A DNA stretch of 64,000 nucleotides from a virus: positions 1 to 64,000 of IMG/VR virus record IMGVR_UViG_3300031707_006565; one strand, given 5' to 3'. Shown here in pieces: positions 39,911-47,652 of the stretch. Below the pieces are notes generated by a model. It was not told the DNA's origin. It did no database searches and saw only the letters and a list, made by a program, of their open reading frames with translations. How positions within the stretch are numbered: position 1 is the stretch's first letter; the number at the start of each line of letters is the position of its first letter. A program made the position numbers and the translations under genes.

Positions 39911-42235
39911 ATTTACGCGCATACCCCCCCCCACTTTGCCACCCTTCTTCATTCGTAAGGCTTGTTTCCCTTGTCTTATAGCACCTGTTAACATCAACAA
40001 TTCATTTAGTATTACAATAGTTGCTTTTTTATCTAATGGTTTATTCTCATTTCTATATTTTGAAGAGTATATACATCTCGGACATCCTTTTTCACATTTA
40101 CAATCACTCACAAGTTCGAGTGCCATCGCCATTATTTCAACAATTAGTTCAAAAGCTTTTTCCGCCAGTCCAATACCTTCTTCAAAACCGTCATATATTA
40201 CTACCATTGGTTTTACAAACGGATCATTCACTATTGATACAACGCTTATATCCCGTGCATCACACATAACATGAAATGGCATAACTCCAATCATTGCGTG
40301 TTCAATTCCATGTAATCCACCAGCAAAATCTAATAATTTATCTTCGACTTTCTCCCTTATATTTTCCGGAATAGAAAACCACAACCCTTTTGTCTTAAAT
40401 TTTAATGGTGGTAAATTAAGATCTTTAAATCCAATTGGTTTATCGTATTTCATTATTCTATATCTTACATACGACTCATTTACTTCAACATCACCAAATG
40501 AGATTTTAAAGTTGCCGATTTTTCTGTTTTTAACTGCTTTTAAAATTTTAATGTCTGTGATTTTTAATGCATCGGTGTAATAACCAACTTCCTTCTTTTT
40601 AACTTCAATGATCGAGTTTCTTAAATCTAAATTTTCTACAATATGTGTTTCACCCTGGTGAACTAATATTGCGCCTTCGTGAGCTTCCCTATATGCTTGT
40701 GTTCTATCCATTGTCTCAATTAACTCCCCATCACAAATAACCTTAAATATATCAGATGAAATGTTATCTAACTGAACAAACTCTGCTGCTCTACCCCTAC
40801 TAGAATAAACCCATCCATTTGGAGTATTTTGCACTAGATTCTGACTTGCCAATGCTTTTAGAATATCCTCTGTGTATTCTCCGAAAAATAATTTGTCCTT
40901 CCTAAGTTCAATGGGTAATTCAGATGCAGCACATAGTATATGCCCAGAAATAATATGCGGATTAAATAAATCAATTACTGCATTTTCGTGAGATTTACCA
41001 AAAAATATTTGGGGGTGTTTCATGAAATACTGATCAAGTGGATTCTGGAAGGCAACTAAGCTTGCTATTGATTCATTTGTTCCCCTCCCCGCCCTTCCCG
41101 CTTGCTGCCAGGTCGATACAATAGTGCCAGGATAACCGGAGATAATTACGCTATCCAAAGAGCCAATATCTATACCTACCTCTAAGGCGTTTGTTGACGT
41201 TATTCCCACCAAGTCTCCACTCTTGAGATTTTTCTCGATTTCTCTTCTCTCTTCGGGAAGATATCCCGCTCGGTATGCGGTAATTTTATCCTTTAGATAT
41301 GATTCCGGTTTTTTTATTTCCTTTTTTGCCCACATTATAATTAATTCAGCCATATCCCTTGAAACAGTAAAACACAGTGTTTGCAAACCATTTCTGATAA
41401 AATATAAAAACAATTTCATCGTCTCTTGGTGTGCAGACAGGTCGCCAAATTCATTGAAATATGGATTATATAAAATAAAATACTTCTTTCCCTTAGGGGA
41501 GCCATCTTCGGAAATAAGATCGAGATGCAGTCCTGTTAATTTTTCACCAAATTCGACTGGATTAGCCAAAGTAGCGGTCGAAAGTATAAACTGCGGTTTA
41601 GAACCATAGAAGTTACAAATTCTTCGTAATCGTCTTATTACAAAAGCGACATTTGATCCAAAAACACCCCTGTATTGATGCGCTTCATCAATGACAATAA
41701 ATTTTAGATTTTTGAAAAATTTCTGCCACTTATTATGCAACGCTAGAATCTGATGAATTTCATGAGGATTACTTATAATTATTCTAGACGACTCCCGGAT
41801 TCTCGGTCTTTTACCAGGAGGGGTGTCACCATCATATATATCTGGATTTACTTTTATATCACTTAATTCTTCAAATTCTTTCATTACCTTCAATTGATCA
41901 TTAGAAAGAGCTTTTGTAGGATAAAGATAAAGTGCAGTCGCATTTTTATCTTGTGATAATCTCTCAAATATTGGGATATTAAAGGCCAGTGTTTTCCCTG
42001 ATGCGGTCGGGGTTGTTATAATTATGTTTCTTCCTGCTTTTAAACAATCAATAGCCTGGCATTGATGTCGGTAGAGTAAGTATTTCTTTTTCGAAAGATA
42101 ATTTGTAATGTTGTCTGACAATTCTTCCTGTGTTTGGCCATAAACTGGATCTCTAGCAGGTAAAATCTCAATGTGTTCTATTCTATCTTTGTATTTCGGA
42201 TCTTCCTTCAGGAGGTCGATTATCTTTTCGACCAT
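39908..42235 (-). CDS. mrfA: DEAH-family helicase with DUF1998 domain
   Basis: A 775-residue helicase with TPTASGKT at 75-82, DEAH at 183-186 and helicase C-terminal motifs ('STNALEVGIDIGSLD...GYPGTIVSTWQQAGRAGR'). The C-terminal DUF1998 has a four-cysteine zinc site (C.C..GC..C near 718). This is the MrfA arrangement; MrfA with MrfB repairs mitomycin-type damage in Bacillus. The stop TGA (39908-39910) coincides with the proposed prophage right end. Confidence 0.88.
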   Translation of the reverse strand: MVEKIIDLLKEDPKYKDRIEHIEILPARDPVYGQTQEELSDNITNYLSKKKYLLYRHQCQAIDCLKAGRNIIITTPTASGKTLAFNIPIFERLSQDKNATALYLYPTKALSNDQLKVMKEFEELSDIKVNPDIYDGDTPPGKRPRIRESSRIIISNPHEIHQILALHNKWQKFFKNLKFIVIDEAHQYRGVFGSNVAFVIRRLRRICNFYGSKPQFILSTATLANPVEFGEKLTGLHLDLISEDGSPKGKKYFILYNPYFNEFGDLSAHQETMKLFLYFIRNGLQTLCFTVSRDMAELIIMWAKKEIKKPESYLKDKITAYRAGYLPEERREIEKNLKSGDLVGITSTNALEVGIDIGSLDSVIISGYPGTIVSTWQQAGRAGRGTNESIASLVAFQNPLDQYFMKHPQIFFGKSHENAVIDLFNPHIISGHILCAASELPIELRKDKLFFGEYTEDILKALASQNLVQNTPNGWVYSSRGRAAEFVQLDNISSDIFKVICDGELIETMDRTQAYREAHEGAILVHQGETHIVENLDLRNSIIEVKKKEVGYYTDALKITDIKILKAVKNRKIGNFKISFGDVEVNESYVRYRIMKYDKPIGFKDLNLPPLKFKTKGLWFSIPENIREKVEDKLLDFAGGLHGIEHAMIGVMPFHVMCDARDISVVSIVNDPFVKPMVVIYDGFEEGIGLAEKAFELIVEIMAMALELVSDCKCEKGCPRCIYSSKYRNENKPLDKKATIVILNELLMLTGAIRQGKQALRMKKGGKVGGGMRVN
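39924..39932. repeat. nine-base C tract in the 3' end of mrfA
   Basis: TACCCCCCCCCA lies within the last codons of mrfA, in a Gly-rich C-terminal segment on the minus strand. An identical 12-base string occurs at 61051-61062. Homopolymers of this length are prone to slippage. Confidence 0.5.
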
Positions 42236-43329
42236 TATTCTAATTCCTCGAATAGTTTTGAAAAAATATTAGCAAGTGTGATTAAATCTTGTCTATTATG
42301 CTCAATAATTGGGATTAAAGGTCCAACATTTTTTGTTTCCAGATATGTCTGATAGAAACCTGGGACAAGAGCACCAGGAACATCATTTTCCCTTTTTATA
42401 TCAAGTATATGTTTTTCCAATGTTGTTAACTTACAATTTGGGAGTCGATCTTTCCATGCACGTCGTGAGAAGTGAAGTAGATCGAAATGTGGTTTCTGAA
42501 GATCTGCTTTCATTCTGTAATAAACCAACCTTCCTTCCAGAAAAGGTAAATCAAAGGTTTTACCATTATATGTAATAAAAGCACTTTCATTGTTTAAATG
42601 AGATAAGAAACCGGATAAAACCGCGGGTTCTTCTTTTATACTACGAACGAGATATTGATGCGTTATGATATTGTGTCCGGCAATTTGTGCCGCCCCGATT
42701 AATATAATGGGATTAGCCGATAATCCTAACGTTTCTAAATCCAAAAAAATAAAGTCCTCTTTGTTATGAAATGCCGATGAATACAAGAGTAAGGGATGAG
42801 ATATCGAAAACCAACGTCTAATCCAATCAGCTATTTTAGATGTATCACATTCACCAACGCATTCTACTAACTTCTTGGCTTCAAAACCAAAACGAGGATG
42901 TTTTATGAGATCTTCGATTGTTTTGTATCCTTGCTTTTTTAGCGCTTGTTCGGTTACTTCTCCAATGCCATAAATTAATTTAAAGTTTGTTAGAATTTTA
43001 TCTTTTGCTATGTTTGCATTGATTGCACTAAAATTAATTTTTTCATGATTTTTTATGTAATAGCAAGTGCCCTTTTTCGTTTGAATTTCCTCTCCATTAA
43101 TTACATCCTCTAGAATCTTCTTATTGTATGTTTTTAGTAGTCTCTGTTTATACTTTTGCGCTTGTAGATACTCTTTGTATTCAACACCAGACAAAAATGG
43201 TAACTCAAAGTCTCTATCAGTTTCTTTATTCTCATAAATTTCATATTCCTTTGTTTTATCGGCTTTTTCTCGCCATTTTTTACTTATTCTATCAAATGTA
43301 AATGTATATCTCATATTGTAACCTGTCAT
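42235..43329 (-). CDS. mrfB: DEDD exonuclease, MrfB-like
   Basis: A 364-residue protein with a helix-hairpin-helix-like segment at about 119-141 (IYGIGEVTEQALKKQGYKTIED) and a ribonuclease H-like 3'-5' exonuclease: D197-L-E199, D260 (NGKTFDLP) and HNRQDL near 345. MrfB partners MrfA in mitomycin repair. It overlaps mrfA by one base on the same strand, so they form an operon. M6 at 43314 is an alternative start. Confidence 0.82.
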   Translation of the reverse strand: MTGYNMRYTFTFDRISKKWREKADKTKEYEIYENKETDRDFELPFLSGVEYKEYLQAQKYKQRLLKTYNKKILEDVINGEEIQTKKGTCYYIKNHEKINFSAINANIAKDKILTNFKLIYGIGEVTEQALKKQGYKTIEDLIKHPRFGFEAKKLVECVGECDTSKIADWIRRWFSISHPLLLYSSAFHNKEDFIFLDLETLGLSANPIILIGAAQIAGHNIITHQYLVRSIKEEPAVLSGFLSHLNNESAFITYNGKTFDLPFLEGRLVYYRMKADLQKPHFDLLHFSRRAWKDRLPNCKLTTLEKHILDIKRENDVPGALVPGFYQTYLETKNVGPLIPIIEHNRQDLITLANIFSKLFEELE

Positions 43330-43676
43330 TACTTTCCCAATTTAATGTCAAATCAAGAAGAAGTCAAGAAGAAAACATCTTCCGTAAGTCACAAAACTTA
43401 TGCAATTTTATTGAATTGTTATTTTTTTATTCAATGATAAAAACCAATAAATTTTATTTACCGCATTTGATGGTAATTCTCATGAATATCTTATAGTGCT
43501 GTAGAGGTTAGTTTTATTATATCCTCATAGCGAACTAATCTAATATGTCATTAGCAGTTATATCATTTTAAGTGTAAAAAATGTGGTATAAATATAGTGA
43601 AGGGTATATCCTTCAATTTTTAATACTCCTCAGTAGCTATTGTTTTTTAATTTTGTCAACTTAAGGGGGTGATGAT
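43330..43676. other. AT-rich divergent intergenic region
   Basis: About 350 bases between the divergent mrfB and 43677 genes. It should hold promoters in both directions. TATAAT on the minus strand (43516-43521) lacks a clear -35, and TATAAA at 43585 on the plus strand lacks one also. No repeats or RNA genes are evident. The mobile-element boundary may lie in this stretch. Confidence 0.4.
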
Positions 43677-43883
43677 ATGGATATTAAATCCAGATGGAAA
43701 GAAATCATTTCTATACGCTTTAATCTAAATTATCTTTATGGATTCCTGGACAGCCTTGTCGTTATCCTTTTTGATACGGTCAAGGTCGGTTGCTATTATT
43801 TCTTTACCCTTTACACAAGGAAGATCCTTGGGGATTCCGACAACAATAAAACCAAAAAAAGAAAAAACAGGAGAAAAGATTAA
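43677..43883 (+). CDS. small protein with hydrophobic centre and basic tail
   Basis: A 68-residue protein with a strong AGGGGGTGAT ribosome site. Residues about 20-48 are hydrophobic-aromatic and could span the membrane; the last 18 residues are nearly all Lys/Arg/Asn. Function is unknown. It is the first gene of the small-gene block. Confidence 0.5.
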   Translation: MDIKSRWKEIISIRFNLNYLYGFLDSLVVILFDTVKVGCYYFFTLYTRKILGDSDNNKTKKRKNRRKD

Positions 43884-43892
43884 GGAATATTT

Positions 43893-44273
43893 ATGTCAAA
43901 AATCACAATAAATGAATTAAATCAAAAGCTAGCAGGTTTTACCGGCACAATCAACTGGCACCGCCATTGGACCAATTTATTAGCTTATACAGATGGTGTG
44001 AAGGCGATGGCAGAAGTTGCAGGCGCCTTTTGGTTAATAGCTGGGGTTGCGAGCTGGCAAATCCAAAAAAAAGTAGCCCGGTGCGATTTTCAGGTTTGGA
44101 CATTAACGGTCAATGAAGATCGAACTGCAGTGCTAGAGATGCGTGAAGATTCAGATCAGCCGGTGCTAGTCACACAACAAATCCCCTACACCGACTTCCC
44201 ACCCGGCACATTTAAGCTATGGATCGAAGACAGTGGTCGTGAGCGGGTATTATTGCTCCCGTCAGAACACTAA
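43893..44273 (+). CDS. DUF6876-like protein
   Basis: A 126-residue protein containing 'HRHWTNLLAYTDGVKAMAEVAGAFWLI', 'FQVWTLTV' and 'QQIPYTDFPPGTFKLWIEDSG..RVLLLPSEH', the typical course of the DUF6876 family found on plasmids and other mobile elements. Its biochemical role is unknown. Confidence 0.75.
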   Translation: MSKITINELNQKLAGFTGTINWHRHWTNLLAYTDGVKAMAEVAGAFWLIAGVASWQIQKKVARCDFQVWTLTVNEDRTAVLEMREDSDQPVLVTQQIPYTDFPPGTFKLWIEDSGRERVLLLPSEH

Positions 44274-44286
44274 CTAAGGAGGAATA

Positions 44287-44799
44287 ATGTCAGAACGAAT
44301 TGAAATTCCAAATACCAAAATCACAATGTTTGGTTCCAAGAATGAAATTAAGCTTGGAATGAACTATTTTAATAAGGTTAATATCAAACAAAGATTATCT
44401 GGTGATGAATATTCGGACCGATTGATACTGATGAACGAATTTGTGCCTCATATCAAATGTAGCATTACTTATGATGGTAACACGGTCTGGAATAAAGAAA
44501 AATTGATACGTGACTTTAAGCGAATTCTTAATAACGGAATGAAGAGTTTATCAGATTATCTATATGGGTTCTTACACCTTGATTGCGGCAGTATCGCTCA
44601 CTATGATAAGCATGGCTGGATCGCAACATACCCTACTTTAGCATCATTGCGCAAGTTCTTTGACAGAAACGAATACGGACAATCGATTGTAGAACATATG
44701 CCGCATTGGAAAGGCGACGCGATTAAAATTGCGCATGAGATGAACCAATTACTAAAAACGCAGGACAAAAAACAGGTCCAATGTAGTGTGTCAATATAG
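44287..44799 (+). CDS. hypothetical protein
   Basis: A 170-residue protein with AAGGAGGA before its ATG and no recognised domain. It contains 'LYGFLHLDCGSIAHYDKHGWIATYPTLASLRKFF', where the YDKHGW segment is conserved-looking. It belongs to the block of mobile-element genes. Confidence 0.5.
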   Translation: MSERIEIPNTKITMFGSKNEIKLGMNYFNKVNIKQRLSGDEYSDRLILMNEFVPHIKCSITYDGNTVWNKEKLIRDFKRILNNGMKSLSDYLYGFLHLDCGSIAHYDKHGWIATYPTLASLRKFFDRNEYGQSIVEHMPHWKGDAIKIAHEMNQLLKTQDKKQVQCSVSI

Positions 44800-44812
44800 C
44801 AATTTTACACTA

Positions 44813-44920
44813 AATGTTAGGTGTTTGCAAATTTTACAGTTGTTTTGCAAACGTTTGCAAACTTTTTGGCAGCCAAAATTTTAAGACAAAAAGCATTTTT
44901 GAATGTTAGGTGTTTGCAAA
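44813..44920. repeat. TTTGCAAA repeat cluster with perfect 18-bp palindrome
   Basis: AATGTTAGGTGTTTGCAAA occurs at 44813-44831 and 44902-44920. Between them TTTGCAAACGTTTGCAAA (44844-44861) is a perfect palindrome. TTTGCAAA therefore occurs at 44824, 44844, 44854 and 44913, the first three on one helical face. It could be an operator or origin iterons for a region-encoded protein. Confidence 0.65.
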
Positions 44921-44986
44921 AAAAGGCGCCCGGTCGCGTTTTATGTCGGAAATGGTAAAAATTAGTTGTATAGAAGGAGTAAAATT

Positions 44987-45463
44987 ATGCCTAACTGGTG
45001 TGAAAATATCTTAACCGTTAAAGGTCCGGATAAAACAATAAAATCATTCGTCAGGACAGCTAAGGCAAAAGGCACTACATTATCGTTGAACAAATTCATC
45101 ACAATGCCGGTAGAATTGGAGAATACAAGATCGCCCACTCTAAGTAACACCGAGCGACAAAAAGCCAGGAACAAGCGGTTAAGAGATAAATATCGTTATG
45201 ATAACTGGTATGAGTGGCGATACCAACATTGGGGCGTCAAATGGGATGTGAAAGCCCAACTGATCGAACACCGAGACGGTCATGTCACTTATGCCTTCGA
45301 TAGTGCCTGGGGACCGCCTACGGATTGGCTTGATGCAGTTGCCAAGAAATACCCGGAATTAAGGTTTACGCTAAAATATGAAGAGCCTGGAATGGGATTT
45401 CGGGGTTGCCATATTGTTAAAGACACAAAAATAATCAGGAATTCATATTTTGTGAATAATTAA
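44987..45463 (+). CDS. DUF1281/ferredoxin-like-fold protein
   Basis: A 158-residue protein beginning 'MPNWCENILTVKGP', the signature of DUF1281-type proteins with a ferredoxin-like N-terminal fold found on phages and plasmids. Further landmarks: 'WRYQHWGVKWDVKAQ', 'YAFDSAWGPPTDWL' and a C-terminal 'YEEPGMGFRG'. I chose ATG 44987 after GAAGGAG rather than the upstream in-frame TTG. Function is unknown. Confidence 0.78.
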   Translation: MPNWCENILTVKGPDKTIKSFVRTAKAKGTTLSLNKFITMPVELENTRSPTLSNTERQKARNKRLRDKYRYDNWYEWRYQHWGVKWDVKAQLIEHRDGHVTYAFDSAWGPPTDWLDAVAKKYPELRFTLKYEEPGMGFRGCHIVKDTKIIRNSYFVNN

Positions 45464-45501
45464 CTAAAGAACCATATAAATAGTTTAGAAATGGAGTTAA
45501 T

Positions 45502-45663
45502 ATGAAAATCGAGATAAATTCAAATAAAGGGAAAGCAAGTCTAGAGCTGCCGGATGAAGAAGTAAAAAAGACCACTGAGAAAATTACCGGTTTCTTGCAG
45601 AAAAAGCTGGGATTAAAAAAGGCTAAAGATTTAATTAAGCCAGACACCCCCTCTAAGTTGTAA
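45502..45663 (+). CDS. 53-residue hypothetical protein
   Basis: A short charged protein with a good TGGAGTTA ribosome site, spacing of about five bases. The composition (many Lys, Glu) suggests helices. It lies between the DUF1281-like gene and the 45698 gene and is coded in the same direction. Function unknown. Confidence 0.45.
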   Translation: MKIEINSNKGKASLELPDEEVKKTTEKITGFLQKKLGLKKAKDLIKPDTPSKL

Positions 45664-45697
45664 TTCCTTAATAAACAAATTAAAAAGGAGCAAAAAC

Positions 45698-46264
45698 ATG
45701 CATGCATTACTTTATGTATGTTGTCCAAAAGACGGGCTGGTTGATAGTCAGGCAGCTCGAAATCATGTATTCAATTGGTTAACTGAAAATGGCTTTACCG
45801 GAAATGGCGGGTTCTTTCAGAACTGCTTTGCCGATTGGCTGGTCGTGGGGGGACGTTGGTCTGGTGATTTAGTCGCCTCACAAATGGATCAGGGCAAATT
45901 ACAGGCTTTAACCAAAGAATTTGAAGCAAAGTATGGGTTCTGGATTAGCAAGGATATCAGCGAAGAGACGCGCCAAGAACAATATGGTGAGCTACTAAAG
46001 CAGTATTTTCCCGATTACCGGGGAATGCCATGGGCGTTTCGTGATTCGTATAAGACAGATGGTTATCCAGATGATGCCCAAATCGTGAATCAGAAGCTAT
46101 ACGATGCAATAATCAAAGATAATCTAATGGACCACCTTGATGTCGAGTTAATCTGTAATGGGGGCAGTGTAATCAATACAGATATGCATGAAAAGAGCCA
46201 ACCAGTCGCTCCTGATACTTATATCGGGAAATACTGGATTGTCGTAGTTGACTTTCATTATTAA
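45698..46264 (+). CDS. hypothetical mobile-element protein
   Basis: A 188-residue protein containing 'FFQNCFADWLVVGGRWSGDL', a Trp/Gly-rich segment, and 'GKYWIVVVDFHY' at the C terminus. The ribosome site is AAAGGAG. A related pattern occurs in other uncharacterised plasmid or phage proteins, but I can name no family. Confidence 0.5.
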   Translation: MHALLYVCCPKDGLVDSQAARNHVFNWLTENGFTGNGGFFQNCFADWLVVGGRWSGDLVASQMDQGKLQALTKEFEAKYGFWISKDISEETRQEQYGELLKQYFPDYRGMPWAFRDSYKTDGYPDDAQIVNQKLYDAIIKDNLMDHLDVELICNGGSVINTDMHEKSQPVAPDTYIGKYWIVVVDFHY

Positions 46265-46280
46265 AAGACAGGAGGATTAT

Positions 46281-47576
46281 ATGGAAACTGCAGTCCAAGA
46301 AATAATAACCAAAAATACATTGCCGGCACCGGTTTTCCCATTAGCAATAGAACTTAAGCCGGTAAATCTCATTGACCGAATCATTGATGCGATTAATAAG
46401 AAACAAAACTATTTGTCATATCGTCTAATGCGTCAATTGTCGGTTGAGGAGTTTAAAAACCTGCCGGAAATCTCTCTTCCGCAGCAGTCGGGTGAATATG
46501 CATGGGAATTGAAACTATCCAACATAGTGACCGAGCGCAATGTGTTTACTTCAGGAATTGTCCAAGCAATGGATAGTAAAAACGAAGATCCGATACTTTT
46601 TGGCTTTGAGGACAAACCAACCTACGTATTACCGGCGATAAAGAGCTATAAGCCCGTTGATATTATCAAAAACTACTTTTATTCGACTGAGCGTGACCGG
46701 TGTAACTTCGGCCGACCTCACTCGGGTGGACACCAGATAAATGGACACGGCAGACGCATCTGTTTTGACGGAGATACTCTTTTCTCTTACGGACAAGATA
46801 TTGCCCACCGGGTTATGAATGGCTTCGTAATCAACGGCGATGTGTCTACACCGACAACTAACGGCGATATTAATTATGCATTCCACGTTGCGCCACTCGG
46901 TTCACCGATTATCCCTTTCAGTGTATTACAACAAGCTGAAATTAAAGATTTCAACAAGCTCGAATTAATCCAAGCATCATCGGATTGGTATGAGACGGTT
47001 AAAGATCCTAAAGGTGAAGAAAAATACGTTCATCACCTCGGGGAAACTCTGTTTAAGTATGGTAATCGTTATTTCTTAAGCACTCTCGAAGCACGAAGGT
47101 ATCGGCAACACCATTATCTGCTTGAACTGAACTCAGCAGCAGAATCAATTGAACTAGCTAAACAGCAAGCAAGCGGTTTAAACGGTGAGCAATGGATTAG
47201 ATATCAAACCGGTGAAATCAAGCGTCAGGGGGAATACTTTTTTATTCCAATCAAAATCAAAGATTACGTCGATAAGACATTATTCAAAATAACAGACTAT
47301 ATCGAAAAAAATAATTTCAGAATAATCAATCATGCATTAGGACGATTCCCGATTCATGAAACCGGCAAACCAATGATCGAACTAGGTGATATTTTTAAAC
47401 AGCCGAATGGCAACCCGCATTATCCGAGAGATGTAATACGTTTGAATGGTGATGTATTTATAAGGGGAACTGTGCGTCACCCAGAGCATGGCATGCTTCG
47501 ACTTGGAGAGCAATTCCACCTTGCACAACTCAATTATATCAAGCGGTCTTATCAACCGAGCGGTCGTGTTGATTGA
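46281..47576 (+). CDS. large hypothetical mobile-element protein
   Basis: A 431-residue protein; ATG 46281 is chosen because of the perfect CAGGAGG six bases ahead. It contains His/Asn/Gly-rich repeats ('FGRPHSGGHQINGHGRRICFDG', 'YGQDIAHRVMNGFVINGDVS') and 'FLSTLEARRYRQHHYLLEL'. The repeated GHQINGHGRR pattern may be metal-binding. No family is recognised, and the function is unknown. A terminator for the opposite strand follows. Confidence 0.5.
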   Translation: METAVQEIITKNTLPAPVFPLAIELKPVNLIDRIIDAINKKQNYLSYRLMRQLSVEEFKNLPEISLPQQSGEYAWELKLSNIVTERNVFTSGIVQAMDSKNEDPILFGFEDKPTYVLPAIKSYKPVDIIKNYFYSTERDRCNFGRPHSGGHQINGHGRRICFDGDTLFSYGQDIAHRVMNGFVINGDVSTPTTNGDINYAFHVAPLGSPIIPFSVLQQAEIKDFNKLELIQASSDWYETVKDPKGEEKYVHHLGETLFKYGNRYFLSTLEARRYRQHHYLLELNSAAESIELAKQQASGLNGEQWIRYQTGEIKRQGEYFFIPIKIKDYVDKTLFKITDYIEKNNFRIINHALGRFPIHETGKPMIELGDIFKQPNGNPHYPRDVIRLNGDVFIRGTVRHPEHGMLRLGEQFHLAQLNYIKRSYQPSGRVD

Positions 47577-47598
47577 TGTTTCGCTGCTAACTGACCGG

Positions 47599-47632
47599 AA
47601 AAAGGAGACGGCAACCCTACAGTTCCGTCTCC
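47599..47632 (-). terminator. intrinsic terminator of the defence operon
   Basis: GGAGACGG (47604-47611) pairs with CCGTCTCC (47625-47632). On the minus strand the hairpin is followed by TTTTT, so it ends transcripts from hsdR. Confidence 0.75.
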
Positions 47633-47652
47633 TGAATTTCTAAATTTCTCTT

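Noticed and set aside
44813-44920. Insertion sequence with inverted ends
   Set aside because: The repeats are short, direct and palindromic, and no transposase is between them.
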